From Streptomyces sp. NBC_00353 (GTDB lineage: Bacteria > Actinomycetota > Actinomycetes > Streptomycetales > Streptomycetaceae): a stretch of DNA of 64,000 nt. The stretch covers positions 2,542,001 through 2,606,000 of the forward strand of contig NZ_CP107985.1 of assembly GCF_036108815.1 (NCBI RefSeq). The letters run 5' to 3'. Of this stretch, positions 1 through 8,392 are shown in pieces. The position numbers and the translations under genes are program-made. Each line of letters opens with the position of its first letter. Position 1 is the stretch's first letter. Below the pieces are notes generated by a model that saw only the letters and a program-made list of their open reading frames with translations, had not been told where the DNA came from and did not search any database.

Positions 1-402
1 GAGCTCTTCGAGTCGCAGGCGGCCGACATCATCCAGCCGGACGTCGGCCACATCGGCGGCATCCTGGAGACCCGCAAGCTCGCCGCGACTGCCGAGACCC
101 ACTACACGCTGATCGCACCACACAATGTGGGCGGCTCGGTGCTGACCGCCGCCAGTCTCCAACTCGCAGGCTGCACACCCAACTTCAAGATCCTCGAGCA
201 CTTCAACGACTTCGCGGACGCCGACATCAAGAAGGTCGTCAAGGGCGCCCCGCAGGTGGACCCCGCAACCGGCTGTTTCGAGCTCTCCCACGCTCCGGGC
301 CTCGGCGTGGAGCTCGACGTGGACGCGGCCGCCGAATTCCCGCAGCAGCAGGCCCGATTCGACCTGTGGGCGGACGGCTGGGAGAGGAGGCAGCCCAAGT
401 GA
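1..402 (+). CDS. Enolase-superfamily sugar-acid dehydratase (mandelate racemase/galactonate dehydratase type), C-terminal part
   Basis: The reading frame is open from the first base of the window and ends at TGA 400-402, so only the last 133 residues are present. The piece carries the C-terminal hallmarks of the enolase superfamily: a QPD followed by HIGGI near the start, and IAPHN, whose His is the usual general base in the mandelate racemase/galactonate dehydratase branch. Members abstract the alpha-proton of a sugar acid and eliminate water to give a 2-keto-3-deoxy acid. The stop overlaps the GTG start of the next gene, a sugar/polyol dehydrogenase, which suggests co-translation in a sugar-acid catabolic operon. 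The exact substrate cannot be told from this fragment. Confidence 0.85.
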   Translation, partial: ELFESQAADIIQPDVGHIGGILETRKLAATAETHYTLIAPHNVGGSVLTAASLQLAGCTPNFKILEHFNDFADADIKKVVKGAPQVDPATGCFELSHAPGLGVELDVDAAAEFPQQQARFDLWADGWERRQPK

Positions 403-1421
403 GCAGCGCCCACTCACGGTCGGTCACGATCGAGCGGCCCGGCGAGCACCGGCTGACCAGCGGCCCCGTTCCCGAGCCCGGTCCCGGTGAGGTCCGGGTG
501 CGGGTCGCCGCGGCCGGGATCTGCATGAGCGACCGCGAGGTGTACGACGGCCATCGCGACCCCGCCTACGTCCGCTACCCGGTGGTGCCCGGCCACGAAT
601 GGTCCGGGGTGGTCGACGCCCTGGGTGCAGGCGTCGATCCGGCGCTGCTCGGCCGCCGGACGGTCGCCGAGGGCTTCCGGTCCTGCGGCAGTTGCGAACG
701 GTGCCGAAGCGGGGAGACGTCGCTGTGCACGGCGGGGTACGACGAGACGGGGTTCACCCGGCCCGGGGCGTTCGCCGACCATGTCGTGGTCCCCGCACGG
801 CTGTTGCACCCGCTGGCCGACGACGCGGATCTGCGGGCCGCCGCCCTGCTGGAACCGGCCGCGGTGGTCGCTGCGGCCGTACGGGCCGGGGCGCCCGAGC
901 CGGGTGAGCGCATCGCCGTCGTGGGTGCGGGGACGCTCGGGCTGCTCGCCGTGCAGCTGCTCTCCGCCATGTCGCCCGGGGAGCTGACGGTGATCGACCC
1001 ACGGGACGAACGGGCAGGCCGGTCCCTGGCGTTCGGGGCGAGCGAAGCCCGCACCCCGAAGGAGGCCGCCGAGGTGCGCGGCCGCTACGACCTGGTCGTG
1101 GAGACCGCGGGGGCGCCGTCCACCGCGGCCGACGCCTGCCTGCTGGCGCGGCGCGGCGGCCGGGTGGTGCTCACGGGCATGTTCGCGCCGGGTGCCGCCG
1201 GTATCGATCCGGTGCATCTGTCGCTGAGCCAGCTCACCGTGCGCAGTGTGTTCGGGGCGCCGTCGGCGGCCTGGTCCTATGCGGTGCGGGCGTTCACGGC
1301 CGGGCTGCTCGATCCGGCGGCGCTGATCACGCACGAGTTCCCGTTGGAGCGGTTCGCGGATGCCGTGGCGCTGGTCGGTGGCGGCGGTCCCGGGACGGGC
1401 AAGGTGCTGCTGCGCCCGTAG
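399..1421 (+). CDS. Zinc-dependent medium-chain alcohol/sugar-acid dehydrogenase
   Basis: A 340-residue medium-chain dehydrogenase. An early Cys (ICMSD) and GHEWSG provide catalytic zinc ligands. CGSCERC and a following Cys form the structural zinc lobe, and VVGAGTLGLLAVQLL is the Rossmann NAD(P)-binding loop. Length and order match the threonine/idonate/sorbitol dehydrogenase group. The open frame extends upstream to 366, but GTG 399 is preferred: it overlaps the previous stop (GTGA) and lies behind GGAGAGGAGG at 381-390. It probably oxidises a sugar alcohol or sugar acid from the same pathway as the upstream dehydratase. Substrate unknown. Confidence 0.9.
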   Translation: MSSAHSRSVTIERPGEHRLTSGPVPEPGPGEVRVRVAAAGICMSDREVYDGHRDPAYVRYPVVPGHEWSGVVDALGAGVDPALLGRRTVAEGFRSCGSCERCRSGETSLCTAGYDETGFTRPGAFADHVVVPARLLHPLADDADLRAAALLEPAAVVAAAVRAGAPEPGERIAVVGAGTLGLLAVQLLSAMSPGELTVIDPRDERAGRSLAFGASEARTPKEAAEVRGRYDLVVETAGAPSTAADACLLARRGGRVVLTGMFAPGAAGIDPVHLSLSQLTVRSVFGAPSAAWSYAVRAFTAGLLDPAALITHEFPLERFADAVALVGGGGPGTGKVLLRP

Positions 1422-1495
1422 AGCCCCGTCGGCCCCACCGCTCTCCTCACACCACGCACCGATGCAGCCCCACACCCGCCCACCCGAACCTCGTC

Positions 1496-1505
1496 CGATA
1501 TATCG
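1496..1505. promoter_or_regulatory. Perfect palindrome CGATATATCG upstream of the U32-like gene (candidate operator)
   Basis: CGATATATCG is a perfect 10-nt palindrome and a rare AT-rich patch in very GC-rich DNA. It lies 17 nt before the ATG at 1523 and 75 nt after the dehydrogenase stop. Its place inside an IclR-associated catabolic cluster makes an operator or promoter element plausible. No second copy was seen in front of the IclR gene, so the assignment is only an inference. Confidence 0.3.
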
Positions 1506-1522
1506 AACACGAAAGGTCGCCA

Positions 1523-2485
1523 ATGACCTCGTCCGACTCCCCCGCCCGTCGCCCCGGCGAGCCCGCGCTCACCGAGCTCGGGCTGGGCGCGCCCGCCGCC
1601 GACCCGGCCGACACCTCCGCGTACGCCTTCCCCGACGGTGGCACCTGGCGGACCGAAGTGCCGTCCGTCGAAGGTCCGGAGGCCCTCTCCGTCGTCCTCA
1701 AGGAGTCCTCCCGGCTCGATGTACCGATCCATCGGATCAGCCAGGGCAGCGGCATCTGGATGCTCAGCGACGCCGAGATCACCGAAATGGTCGAGGGCTG
1801 CGCCGAACGCAGCGTCGAACTCTGCCTGTTCACCGGACCGCGCGGAAGCTGGGACACGGGCGCCTCCACCCGTACCGACTCGGGCGGGGCGGGGCTGCGT
1901 GCCCGCGGCCATGACGCGCTGGCCGGCTGCGTCGAAGACGCCCTGCGGGCATCCGAGTTGGGTGTGAAATGCCTGCTCGTCGCCGACGAAGGGGTGCTCT
2001 GGACACTGCACCGGCTGCGCACCCGGGGCGTACTGCCCGCCGATACGACATTCAAGGTGTCGGCGCTCATCGGGCCGGTGAACCCGGCCTCCTTCGCGGT
2101 CCACGAGGGGCTCGGCGCCGACTCGATCAATATTCCGTCCGACCTGACACTTGCTCACTTCACCGAGATCCGACGGGTTTCGGGCGCACCGATGGACCTC
2201 TACATCGAGGCGCCGGACGACCTCGGCGGCTATGTGCGGATGTACGAGGCGGCCGAGCTGATCCGCCGCGGCGCCCCCATCTATCTCAAGTTCGGCCTGT
2301 CCAGGGCGCCCGGCATCTATCCGTACGGCGCGCATCTGCGTGATGTCGCGCTGGACACGGCCCGCGAGCGGGTGCGTCGGGGACGGCTGGCCCTCGACCT
2401 GCTGGCCCGGCACGGCGCCGGAACAAACATGTCGCCGCTCGGCTCCCGACTTCCCGGCCCGCTGCGCCGCTTCACGAGCGAGTAG
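1523..2485 (+). CDS. Uncharacterised TIM-barrel-like protein resembling peptidase U32 family
   Basis: A 320-residue soluble protein starting at ATG 1523, 8 nt behind GAAAGG. No signal peptide or membrane segment is visible. The central part (ADEGVLWTLHRLRTRGVLP, SALIGPVNPASF, ADSINIPSDLTLAHF, YIEAPDDLGG) looks like a repeated beta/alpha barrel that scans for a position along an alpha/beta scaffold, as in the U32 peptidase-like family. I do not see a clear protease active site. It sits between a sugar-acid dehydrogenase and a convergent lactonase, so an enzyme of sugar-acid metabolism is more likely than a protease. Function is not assigned. Confidence 0.75.
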   Translation: MTSSDSPARRPGEPALTELGLGAPAADPADTSAYAFPDGGTWRTEVPSVEGPEALSVVLKESSRLDVPIHRISQGSGIWMLSDAEITEMVEGCAERSVELCLFTGPRGSWDTGASTRTDSGGAGLRARGHDALAGCVEDALRASELGVKCLLVADEGVLWTLHRLRTRGVLPADTTFKVSALIGPVNPASFAVHEGLGADSINIPSDLTLAHFTEIRRVSGAPMDLYIEAPDDLGGYVRMYEAAELIRRGAPIYLKFGLSRAPGIYPYGAHLRDVALDTARERVRRGRLALDLLARHGAGTNMSPLGSRLPGPLRRFTSE

Positions 2486-2533
2486 CGGGTAGCGCGCAGC
2501 GAGGCCGAGTTCCTCGAACCTCCCCCGCCCGAA

Positions 2534-3385
2534 TCAGCCCGCGAAGGCCGTCCCCGGCATCCCTTGCCCCGCGCCCGGCAGCACCAGAAGCGAACCGGAC
2601 AGCGGGTGCGGGGCGGCGAGCCCTGTCCGGGCCGTGGAGATGTACAGGTCGCGCAGGTCCGTACCGCCGAAGGCACAGGCCGTCGGGCGCCGAACCGGCA
2701 GTGCGACGGTCCGGTCCAGCGCGCCGTCGGCCGTGTAGCGACGCAGCGCCCCGCCGTCCCACAGGGCGACCCATATGCATCCGTCGGCATCGACCGTCAT
2801 CCCGTCGGGGAAACCCGCACCCTGCTCGACCGTCGCGAACGGCCGCCGGTTCAGGGCGCGCCGGCCGTCGAAGTCGAAGACGTCGATGCGGCGCGTCGGG
2901 GTGTCGATGTAGTACATGAGCCGCCCGTCCGGGCTCCACCCGATGCCGTTGCTGCAGGCCACCACGGGCAGCACCGGAGTGACCGTGCCGTCGGGTGCGA
3001 TGCGGGCCAGGCTGCCCCCGACCTCCGCCTCGTTGTAGCGCATGCTGCCCGCCCACAGCGCCCCGTCGGGCGCCACGGCCGCGTCGTTGCCGCGCCGCCC
3101 GGGCTCGGGGTCGTGCACCAGCCAGCGGAAGGCGCCATCGGGGTCGTAGAGTCCGATGCCGTCTCGCAGATTGACGACCAGCCCGCCGCCCGCGCGCGGC
3201 TTCGCCGCTCCGACATGCTGCTCGGTGGCCATGACCGTGCGGCGGCCGCTCACCGGGTCGTACGTGTGGACGCGGGCGGAGAGGATGTCGACCCAGATCA
3301 GCCGGCCGGTCGCCGGGTCCCAGGTCGGGCCCTCGCCGAGCTCGGCCTGCTCCCGCACGGCCACGTCGAGGCGCATCCCGCTCAC
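2534..3385 (-). CDS. SMP-30/gluconolactonase/LRE family lactonase
   Basis: A 283-residue beta-propeller of the SMP-30/gluconolactonase family. Diagnostic stretches are ELGEGPTWD near the N-terminus (first metal-binding Glu), GRRGNDAAVAPDGALWAGSM (Asn/Asp metal region), CSNGIGWSPDG and FPDGMTVDADGCIWVA. The family opens sugar lactones using a divalent metal. GTG 3385 overlaps the stop of the upstream IclR gene (GTGA), so regulator and lactonase are translationally coupled; ATG 3376 is the alternative start. The gene converges on the dehydrogenase/U32-like genes. It would supply the sugar acid used by the dehydratase at the left edge. Confidence 0.9.
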   Translation of the reverse strand: MSGMRLDVAVREQAELGEGPTWDPATGRLIWVDILSARVHTYDPVSGRRTVMATEQHVGAAKPRAGGGLVVNLRDGIGLYDPDGAFRWLVHDPEPGRRGNDAAVAPDGALWAGSMRYNEAEVGGSLARIAPDGTVTPVLPVVACSNGIGWSPDGRLMYYIDTPTRRIDVFDFDGRRALNRRPFATVEQGAGFPDGMTVDADGCIWVALWDGGALRRYTADGALDRTVALPVRRPTACAFGGTDLRDLYISTARTGLAAPHPLSGSLLVLPGAGQGMPGTAFAG

Positions 3386-4155
3386 TGTTCCCTCCGGTGG
3401 TGCCCGAGACGGACGGAGAGGGCGTCGGCGCCGTCCGCCGCGAGGACCGCCAACTCCTGCTCGCGCTTCTCGTTCCAGCGGATCATCGGTACGGAGATGG
3501 AGAGCGCGGCGACGACCCGGCCCGCCCGGTCCCGCACCGGAGCCGCCACACAGCTCACATCCGGGTTGGACTCACGGTGCTCCACCGCAATGCCCCGCTC
3601 CCGCACGCCGGAGAGCACGGTGCGCAACTCGGCAGGGTCCGTGATGCTGTTGGGGGTCATGCCGGTGAGTTCGCGGCCGTCGAGCCGGGCGTCGAGCTCC
3701 CGGTCGGGCAGGGTGGCGAGCAGCATCTTGCCGACAGAGGTGCAGTGGGCGGGCAGCCGGCGTCCGGCCGCCGAGACCATCCGTACCGCATGGGTGGAGT
3801 CCACCTTGGCGATATAGATGACGTCGGTGTCCTCCAGGATCGCCACATGGACCGTCTCGCCGCAGGTCTCGGCGACCTCACGGGCCACCTGCTGCCCCTC
3901 GGCGGCGAGGTCGAGCTGCTCGGCGTACCGGCTGCCCAGCTGATAGGTGCGGACACCGAGGCGGTAGCGGCCGGGCTGGTCCGGGAGCGCCACCAGGTAC
4001 GAGCGGGCGGCGAGGGTGGTCAGCAGCTCGTGAACGGTGGTGCGCGGCAACTGGAGCTTGCGGGTGACCTCGGGCGCGGAGAGCGTTCCGTCACCATGGA
4101 GGAAGAGTTCGAGTACGTCCAGGGCTCTGGTCACCGCAGGGACGAGTCGCCCCAT
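3382..4155 (-). CDS. IclR-family transcriptional regulator
   Basis: A 257-residue IclR-type regulator. The N-terminal winged helix reads ALDVLELFLHGDGTLSAPEV and then LQLPRTTVHELLTTLAARSYL. The effector domain includes GETVHVAILEDTDVIYIAKV, LPAHCTSVGKMLLA and the C-terminal RGIAVEHRESNPDVSCVAAP, all family hallmarks. The frame is open to 4212, but ATG 4155 begins the conserved part and has GAGAGGTGGG upstream. As first gene of a minus-strand pair with the lactonase it probably controls this sugar-acid cluster, with a sugar acid or keto-deoxy acid as effector (inference). Confidence 0.9.
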   Translation of the reverse strand: MGRLVPAVTRALDVLELFLHGDGTLSAPEVTRKLQLPRTTVHELLTTLAARSYLVALPDQPGRYRLGVRTYQLGSRYAEQLDLAAEGQQVAREVAETCGETVHVAILEDTDVIYIAKVDSTHAVRMVSAAGRRLPAHCTSVGKMLLATLPDRELDARLDGRELTGMTPNSITDPAELRTVLSGVRERGIAVEHRESNPDVSCVAAPVRDRAGRVVAALSISVPMIRWNEKREQELAVLAADGADALSVRLGHHRREQ

Positions 4156-4304
4156 CTTGTGCACCCACCTCTCGCGTTCGACACTCCGACCATTGGCCGG
4201 AATCGCGAACACAGGCTAGTCGTAGCGCACTTGTGACGGCAATGCCGCCGACCCGCCCCGATGTCCTGCCGATGCGTCGATATGACCCGTTTGCCGCCGC
4301 TTTG

Positions 4305-4820
4305 TCAGACCTGCCGCCCGAGCAGCGCGAGCAGCTCGGTCTGCGGGTCTGCGCCCTTCTCGGTCTTGACGGGCGGGGCGAACAGACCGGTCTGCGACAG
4401 GCCCTTCACGTACGGCCCGACCTCACGCCGGGTGAACTCGACGAGATCCTCCGGCAGCCGTTCGTCGGCGCCGATCGCCCGGGAGAGGTCCCAGGAGTGC
4501 ACCACCGCGTCGCTCACCATCTGCGCGCAGTAGGCGTCGGCGGCGCTGTCCCCGTACGAGAGATTCACGGTCCGCTTCAGCGCTCCGGGAGCCGCGAACG
4601 CCTTGCGGGCCTCTGCCGCCGCACGGTCCCACACCGTGACCGGGTCGTCGCCCAGCACATCGTCGTCAAAGGCGTCACCCACCTCGGCGACGCTACGGCC
4701 CTCCGTCACCAGCGGTGGGACCCACAACTGCTCGGACGTGAGATGGGCGACCAGATCACGGACGGACCACTCGGTGCACGGCGTCGATGCGGACCACTGG
4801 TCATCGCGCACGGCATGCAC
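4305..4820 (-). CDS. TIGR03086/maleylpyruvate isomerase-fold protein, 5' end disrupted by TnpB element
   Basis: A 171-residue protein if started at GTG 4820. It shows the mycothiol-dependent maleylpyruvate isomerase (DinB-like) four-helix fold: STPCTEWSVRDLVAHL early on, and VVHSWDLSRAIG with its metal-binding His. In-frame codons upstream of 4820 still encode family sequence (LLDRHAEALQLFTDRV) to about 4880, but no start codon exists there. The frame then runs into DNA of the TnpB element. The native N-terminus has therefore been lost, most simply by the insertion. The gene may restart at GTG 4820 or be a pseudogene. Confidence 0.7.
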   Translation of the reverse strand: MHAVRDDQWSASTPCTEWSVRDLVAHLTSEQLWVPPLVTEGRSVAEVGDAFDDDVLGDDPVTVWDRAAAEARKAFAAPGALKRTVNLSYGDSAADAYCAQMVSDAVVHSWDLSRAIGADERLPEDLVEFTRREVGPYVKGLSQTGLFAPPVKTEKGADPQTELLALLGRQV

Positions 4821-4884
4821 CCGGTCCGTGAAGAGCTGGAGTGCCTCGGCGTGCCGGTCGAGCAGGTCACGGGCGGAGAGAGGG

Positions 4885-6700
4885 TTGCGAGCTGCTGCCG
4901 GTTTGCTGCATTGAAGTGAGTTGTAGCGAGCGGGAGCGAGTCCTGTGGGTGGGTTGGTGGGGGTGGGAACGGGGGTTCTGGGGTCGAATGGGTGACCTTG
5001 GCGGCTGGTGCTCGTTGGTTCGGGTGGCAGGTGTCCGACCGTGGGGGTGGATGGTGGATGGTTTACGGAAGCTGGCGACGTCCTTCGTGGTGCCTGGGCC
5101 TTTCGGGGTGGCGGTCCGGGACCGTCTCAAGCACCTCACGCCCGAGGACGAGAGGGTGCTGCGTGCGGTGGGTGAGCATCAGGGTGCGTTGGCTTCCGGT
5201 GATCTCAAGGCCCGCTGTGCAGACGGTCTGGATCACAGCGCGGACACCTGGGCAGCGCGTAAGCGGGAGCTGACCGGGGTGTCGTCGTCGCGGATCGCGG
5301 GTGCGATCACGAAGGCCACGCATGATCAGTGGGCGCTCGCGCGCCGTTGTCAGGCGGCGTATATCCAGAACCTGGCTGCCGGGATCAAGACGTTGCGGCA
5401 CCGGCTGTCCCTCCCGCTCGGGGAGAAGGGCACCAGGCGCGCGGCGGGTGGCTACCGGTCGAAGAGCGAGTGGTTCCGCAAGTCCCGCCGCCTCGCGATG
5501 CTGGAGGCGCGGCACGCGGCGGCCGTCGCCGACTGGCAGGCCGGACGGGTGCGGGTGGTCCGGGGCGGAAAGCGTCTCCTGAACACCCGCCACCACCTCG
5601 CCCAGGCCCATCTCACCGAGGACGAGTGGCAGCAACGGTGGGAGGCGGAACGCTGGTTCATCGCTGCCGACGGTGAGTCTGGGAAGCGGTTCGGGAACGA
5701 GACGATCCGCGTCACCCCGGACGGCGAAGTGTCCATCAAGCTGCCTGCCCCGCTTGCGCACCTGGCCAACGCCAAGCACGGCCGGTACACCCTCACCGTC
5801 CGTATCGGGTTCGCGCACCGGGGCGCGGAGTGGGCCGACCGCATCGAAGCCAACCAGGCCGTCGCCTATCGCATCCACCTCGACACAGACCGGGGCCGCT
5901 GGTACCTCACCGCATCCTGGCAGCGCCCCGTCGTGCAGACGATCCCGTGGGAGACCGCCCGAGGCCGGGGCATGATCGGCGTGGATACGAACGCCGATCA
6001 TTTCGCCGCCTACCGGCTCGACCGGCACGGCAACCCGGTCGGTGAGCCGCACCGCTTCGGCTACGACCTGTCCGGTTCGGCCGGTCACCGCGACGCACAG
6101 ATCCGCCACGCCCTGACCCGGTTGATCAACTGGGCGGTGCGGGTCGGTGTCGCTGCGATCGGCATCGAAGACCTCGACTTCACGCCTGAGAAGACCCGGG
6201 AGAAGCACGGTCGCCGCAAGCGGTTTAGGCAGCTCATCTCCGGCATGCCGACCGCCAAGCTGAAGGCCAGGCTGGTGTCCATGGCCGCCGAACAGGGCCT
6301 GAGCGTTGTCGCGGTCGACCCGGCCTACACCAGCCTGTGGGGTGCCCAGCACTGGCAGAAACCGCTGACCACGCCGCACCGCACCATGTCCCGTCACGAT
6401 GCCGCCGGTATCGCGATCGGGAGACGCGCCCTCGGTCACCCGGTCCGGCGTCGGACGGCACCGCCCCCACACGACCGGAGTGATCGTGCGGGGCATCGGA
6501 CCGCCCAGGCCGGACCAGGCAACCGGGGGCGTGAGGGAACCCGCCCACCCACCACGGACCGGCCCCCTGGAGGGCCGTCGCCGAGCGGGAAGCGAAAGCG
6601 GGAACCCAGCGCATCCAACACCGTTCGGGATGCGCCCAGCACGCAGCAGTGGGTCCAGGACTCACTCATGCGCACTGGCTAGGAACGGTGAGATGCCATG
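4885..6700 (+). mobile_element. Solitary TnpB (IS605/IS607 OrfB-like) element, approximate limits
   Basis: The left limit is where coding homology of the TIGR03086 gene stops (about 4880-4915). The right limit is shortly after the tnpB stop at 6682. No tnpA (Y1 or serine transposase) is present on either side and no terminal inverted repeats are obvious, as expected for IS605/IS607-type or tnpB-only elements. The ends are inferred from the interrupted gene rather than from a target-site duplication. The DNA just after the tnpB stop is the usual place for a guide omega RNA. Confidence 0.45.
5051..6682 (+). CDS. tnpB: TnpB-family RNA-guided nuclease-like transposon protein
   Basis: About 543 residues from ATG 5051. 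The RuvC-like catalytic triad is visible: Asp about 312 in GVDTNADHF, Glu about 373 in GIEDLDF, and Asp about 450 in SRHDAAGIAIG. The usual TnpB zinc ribbon (CxxC...CxxC between the Glu and last Asp) is missing; where YTSxxCSxCG is expected the protein has YTSLWGAQHWQ. A basic, Pro/Arg-rich tail of some 80 residues follows the last catalytic Asp. A TTA leucine codon at 5063-5065 is unusual in Streptomyces and would make expression bldA-dependent if this start is right. The frame is open further upstream, so the start is uncertain. Confidence 0.8.
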   Translation: MVDGLRKLATSFVVPGPFGVAVRDRLKHLTPEDERVLRAVGEHQGALASGDLKARCADGLDHSADTWAARKRELTGVSSSRIAGAITKATHDQWALARRCQAAYIQNLAAGIKTLRHRLSLPLGEKGTRRAAGGYRSKSEWFRKSRRLAMLEARHAAAVADWQAGRVRVVRGGKRLLNTRHHLAQAHLTEDEWQQRWEAERWFIAADGESGKRFGNETIRVTPDGEVSIKLPAPLAHLANAKHGRYTLTVRIGFAHRGAEWADRIEANQAVAYRIHLDTDRGRWYLTASWQRPVVQTIPWETARGRGMIGVDTNADHFAAYRLDRHGNPVGEPHRFGYDLSGSAGHRDAQIRHALTRLINWAVRVGVAAIGIEDLDFTPEKTREKHGRRKRFRQLISGMPTAKLKARLVSMAAEQGLSVVAVDPAYTSLWGAQHWQKPLTTPHRTMSRHDAAGIAIGRRALGHPVRRRTAPPPHDRSDRAGHRTAQAGPGNRGREGTRPPTTDRPPGGPSPSGKRKREPSASNTVRDAPSTQQWVQDSLMRTG

Positions 6701-6779
6701 TGACCACTGTCTCGTCCGGAGAGCCGCGCGCGAGCGCGCCTGCTGCTTCGGCGCGGCCGAAAGGGGTATCCGCAGTCCC

Positions 6780-8285
6780 ATGTCGTCTCCGAGCAACGCA
6801 TCCTCAGTCCCCTCGCCCACCGGACTCCGCACCTGGCTGCACCGGCGCGATCTCGCCGTCTTCCGGAGCGTGGCCGGCCGGCACTGGCCGGGCGCCGGCC
6901 CCGTACTGCCGCGACTGAGCCGCAGTGCCGATCACGGGCTGCTGTGGTTCGGTGCCGCGGCGGGCATGGCGGCACTCGGCGGCAGCGCCCGGGCCCGGCG
7001 CGCCGCGCTCCGCGGGGTGGTCTCGCTGGCCGTGGCCTCGGCCGCGATCAACACCGTGGGGAAGGGTGCGGTGCGCAGGGAGCGGCCGGTACTGGACGCC
7101 GTACCGGTGATACGGCGGCTCACGCGCCAGCCGTTCACCACCTCCTTCCCGTCCGGGCATGCCGCGTCGGCGGCAGCCTTCGCCACGGGCGTGGCCCTCG
7201 AGTCGAAGGGCTGGGGTGCGGCGGTCGCCCCGCTCGCACTGGCGGTCGCCGCCTCCCGCGTCTATACGGGGGTCCACTATCCGAGTGATGTGCTGGCCGG
7301 TGCGGCGCTCGGCATAGGAGCCGCGTTCGCCCTGCGCGGTGTCGTACCGACGCGAGGACAGCTGCCCGCGCCGGGCAGACCGCCCGCCCATGCGCCCGCC
7401 CTGCCGGGCGGCCGGGGCCTGGTGGTCGTCGTCAACCAGGAGTCCGGCTCGGCCACGGCCACGGCCTCGCTGGTGCGGGACTCGCTGCCGCTCGCCGAGG
7501 TGGTGGAGTGCGCGCCCGGCGAGCTCTCCGCCGAACTGGAGAAGGCCGCCGGACAGGGCCGTGCGCTCGGGATCTGCGGGGGCGACGGCACGGTCAACAG
7601 CGCCGCTGCCGTCGCCGCCGCGCACCGTGTGCCGCTCGCGGTGTTCCCCGGCGGAACCCTCAACCACTTCGCCTACGACCTGGGCATCGAGACGGTGGAC
7701 GACGTCTGTGCCGCGCTGACCGCGGGCGATGCGGTACGGGTCGACCTCGGCCGCTTCCGGCCGGGGCCGGACGGGCCGGCCGGCGCGCCGGGCTACTTCC
7801 TCAACGCCTTCAGCCTGGGCGCCTATCCGGAGCTGGTACGGACCCGCGAGCACTGGGCACCGCGCATCGGCGGCTGGCCGGCAGGCGTCCTGGCGGCGCT
7901 CCATGTACTGCGCGGCGATCGCCCACTGGAGGCCGAACTGCAAGGAGAGCGGCGGCCGTTGTGGCTGTTGTTCGTGGGCAACGGCATGTTCCGGCGGGTG
8001 GGCCCGGCACCGGGCCGACGCCACAACCTCGCGGACGGACTGCTGGACGTCCGGGCGGTGCACGGCGGCCGCACACCCGGCCTTCGCCTCCTCGCGGCTG
8101 CGGTTGCGGGCCCTTTGACCCGCTCCCCCGTTCATGCGGCGGTGCGCCTTCGAAGGGTGCGGATCGCCGGCCTGACCCCGGGAACACCCTATGCGTACGA
8201 CGGCGAAGTTGCGCACAGTCAGGGGGAGTTGGTGATCGACAAGCTTCCGGAGGCACTGACCGTCTACTGCCCGATGACCGTATGA
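6780..8285 (+). CDS. Fused PAP2 phosphatase - diacylglycerol kinase-like protein
   Basis: A 501-residue fusion starting at ATG 6780. The N-terminal half has the three PAP2 motifs: KGAVRRERP, SFPSGH, and SRVYTGVHYPSD, with hydrophobic helices between. After a Pro-rich linker the C-terminal half is a diacylglycerol/sphingosine kinase catalytic domain with GGDGTVN and FPGGTLNHFAYDLGI. Such fusions can both phosphorylate a lipid and dephosphorylate a lipid phosphate or pyrophosphate at the membrane. The role in this organism is unknown. It follows the TnpB element but shows no sign of belonging to it. Confidence 0.9.
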   Translation: MSSPSNASSVPSPTGLRTWLHRRDLAVFRSVAGRHWPGAGPVLPRLSRSADHGLLWFGAAAGMAALGGSARARRAALRGVVSLAVASAAINTVGKGAVRRERPVLDAVPVIRRLTRQPFTTSFPSGHAASAAAFATGVALESKGWGAAVAPLALAVAASRVYTGVHYPSDVLAGAALGIGAAFALRGVVPTRGQLPAPGRPPAHAPALPGGRGLVVVVNQESGSATATASLVRDSLPLAEVVECAPGELSAELEKAAGQGRALGICGGDGTVNSAAAVAAAHRVPLAVFPGGTLNHFAYDLGIETVDDVCAALTAGDAVRVDLGRFRPGPDGPAGAPGYFLNAFSLGAYPELVRTREHWAPRIGGWPAGVLAALHVLRGDRPLEAELQGERRPLWLLFVGNGMFRRVGPAPGRRHNLADGLLDVRAVHGGRTPGLRLLAAAVAGPLTRSPVHAAVRLRRVRIAGLTPGTPYAYDGEVAHSQGELVIDKLPEALTVYCPMTV

Positions 8286-8392
8286 GGTGAGGTCCATATA
8301 TCAAGACGCGTATCTCACGATCCGACATCTCGGCGTACCGTTGGTGCATCGCTCAGCGCTTCGCATCACGCTCCGAGAGAGGACGCACAGCC

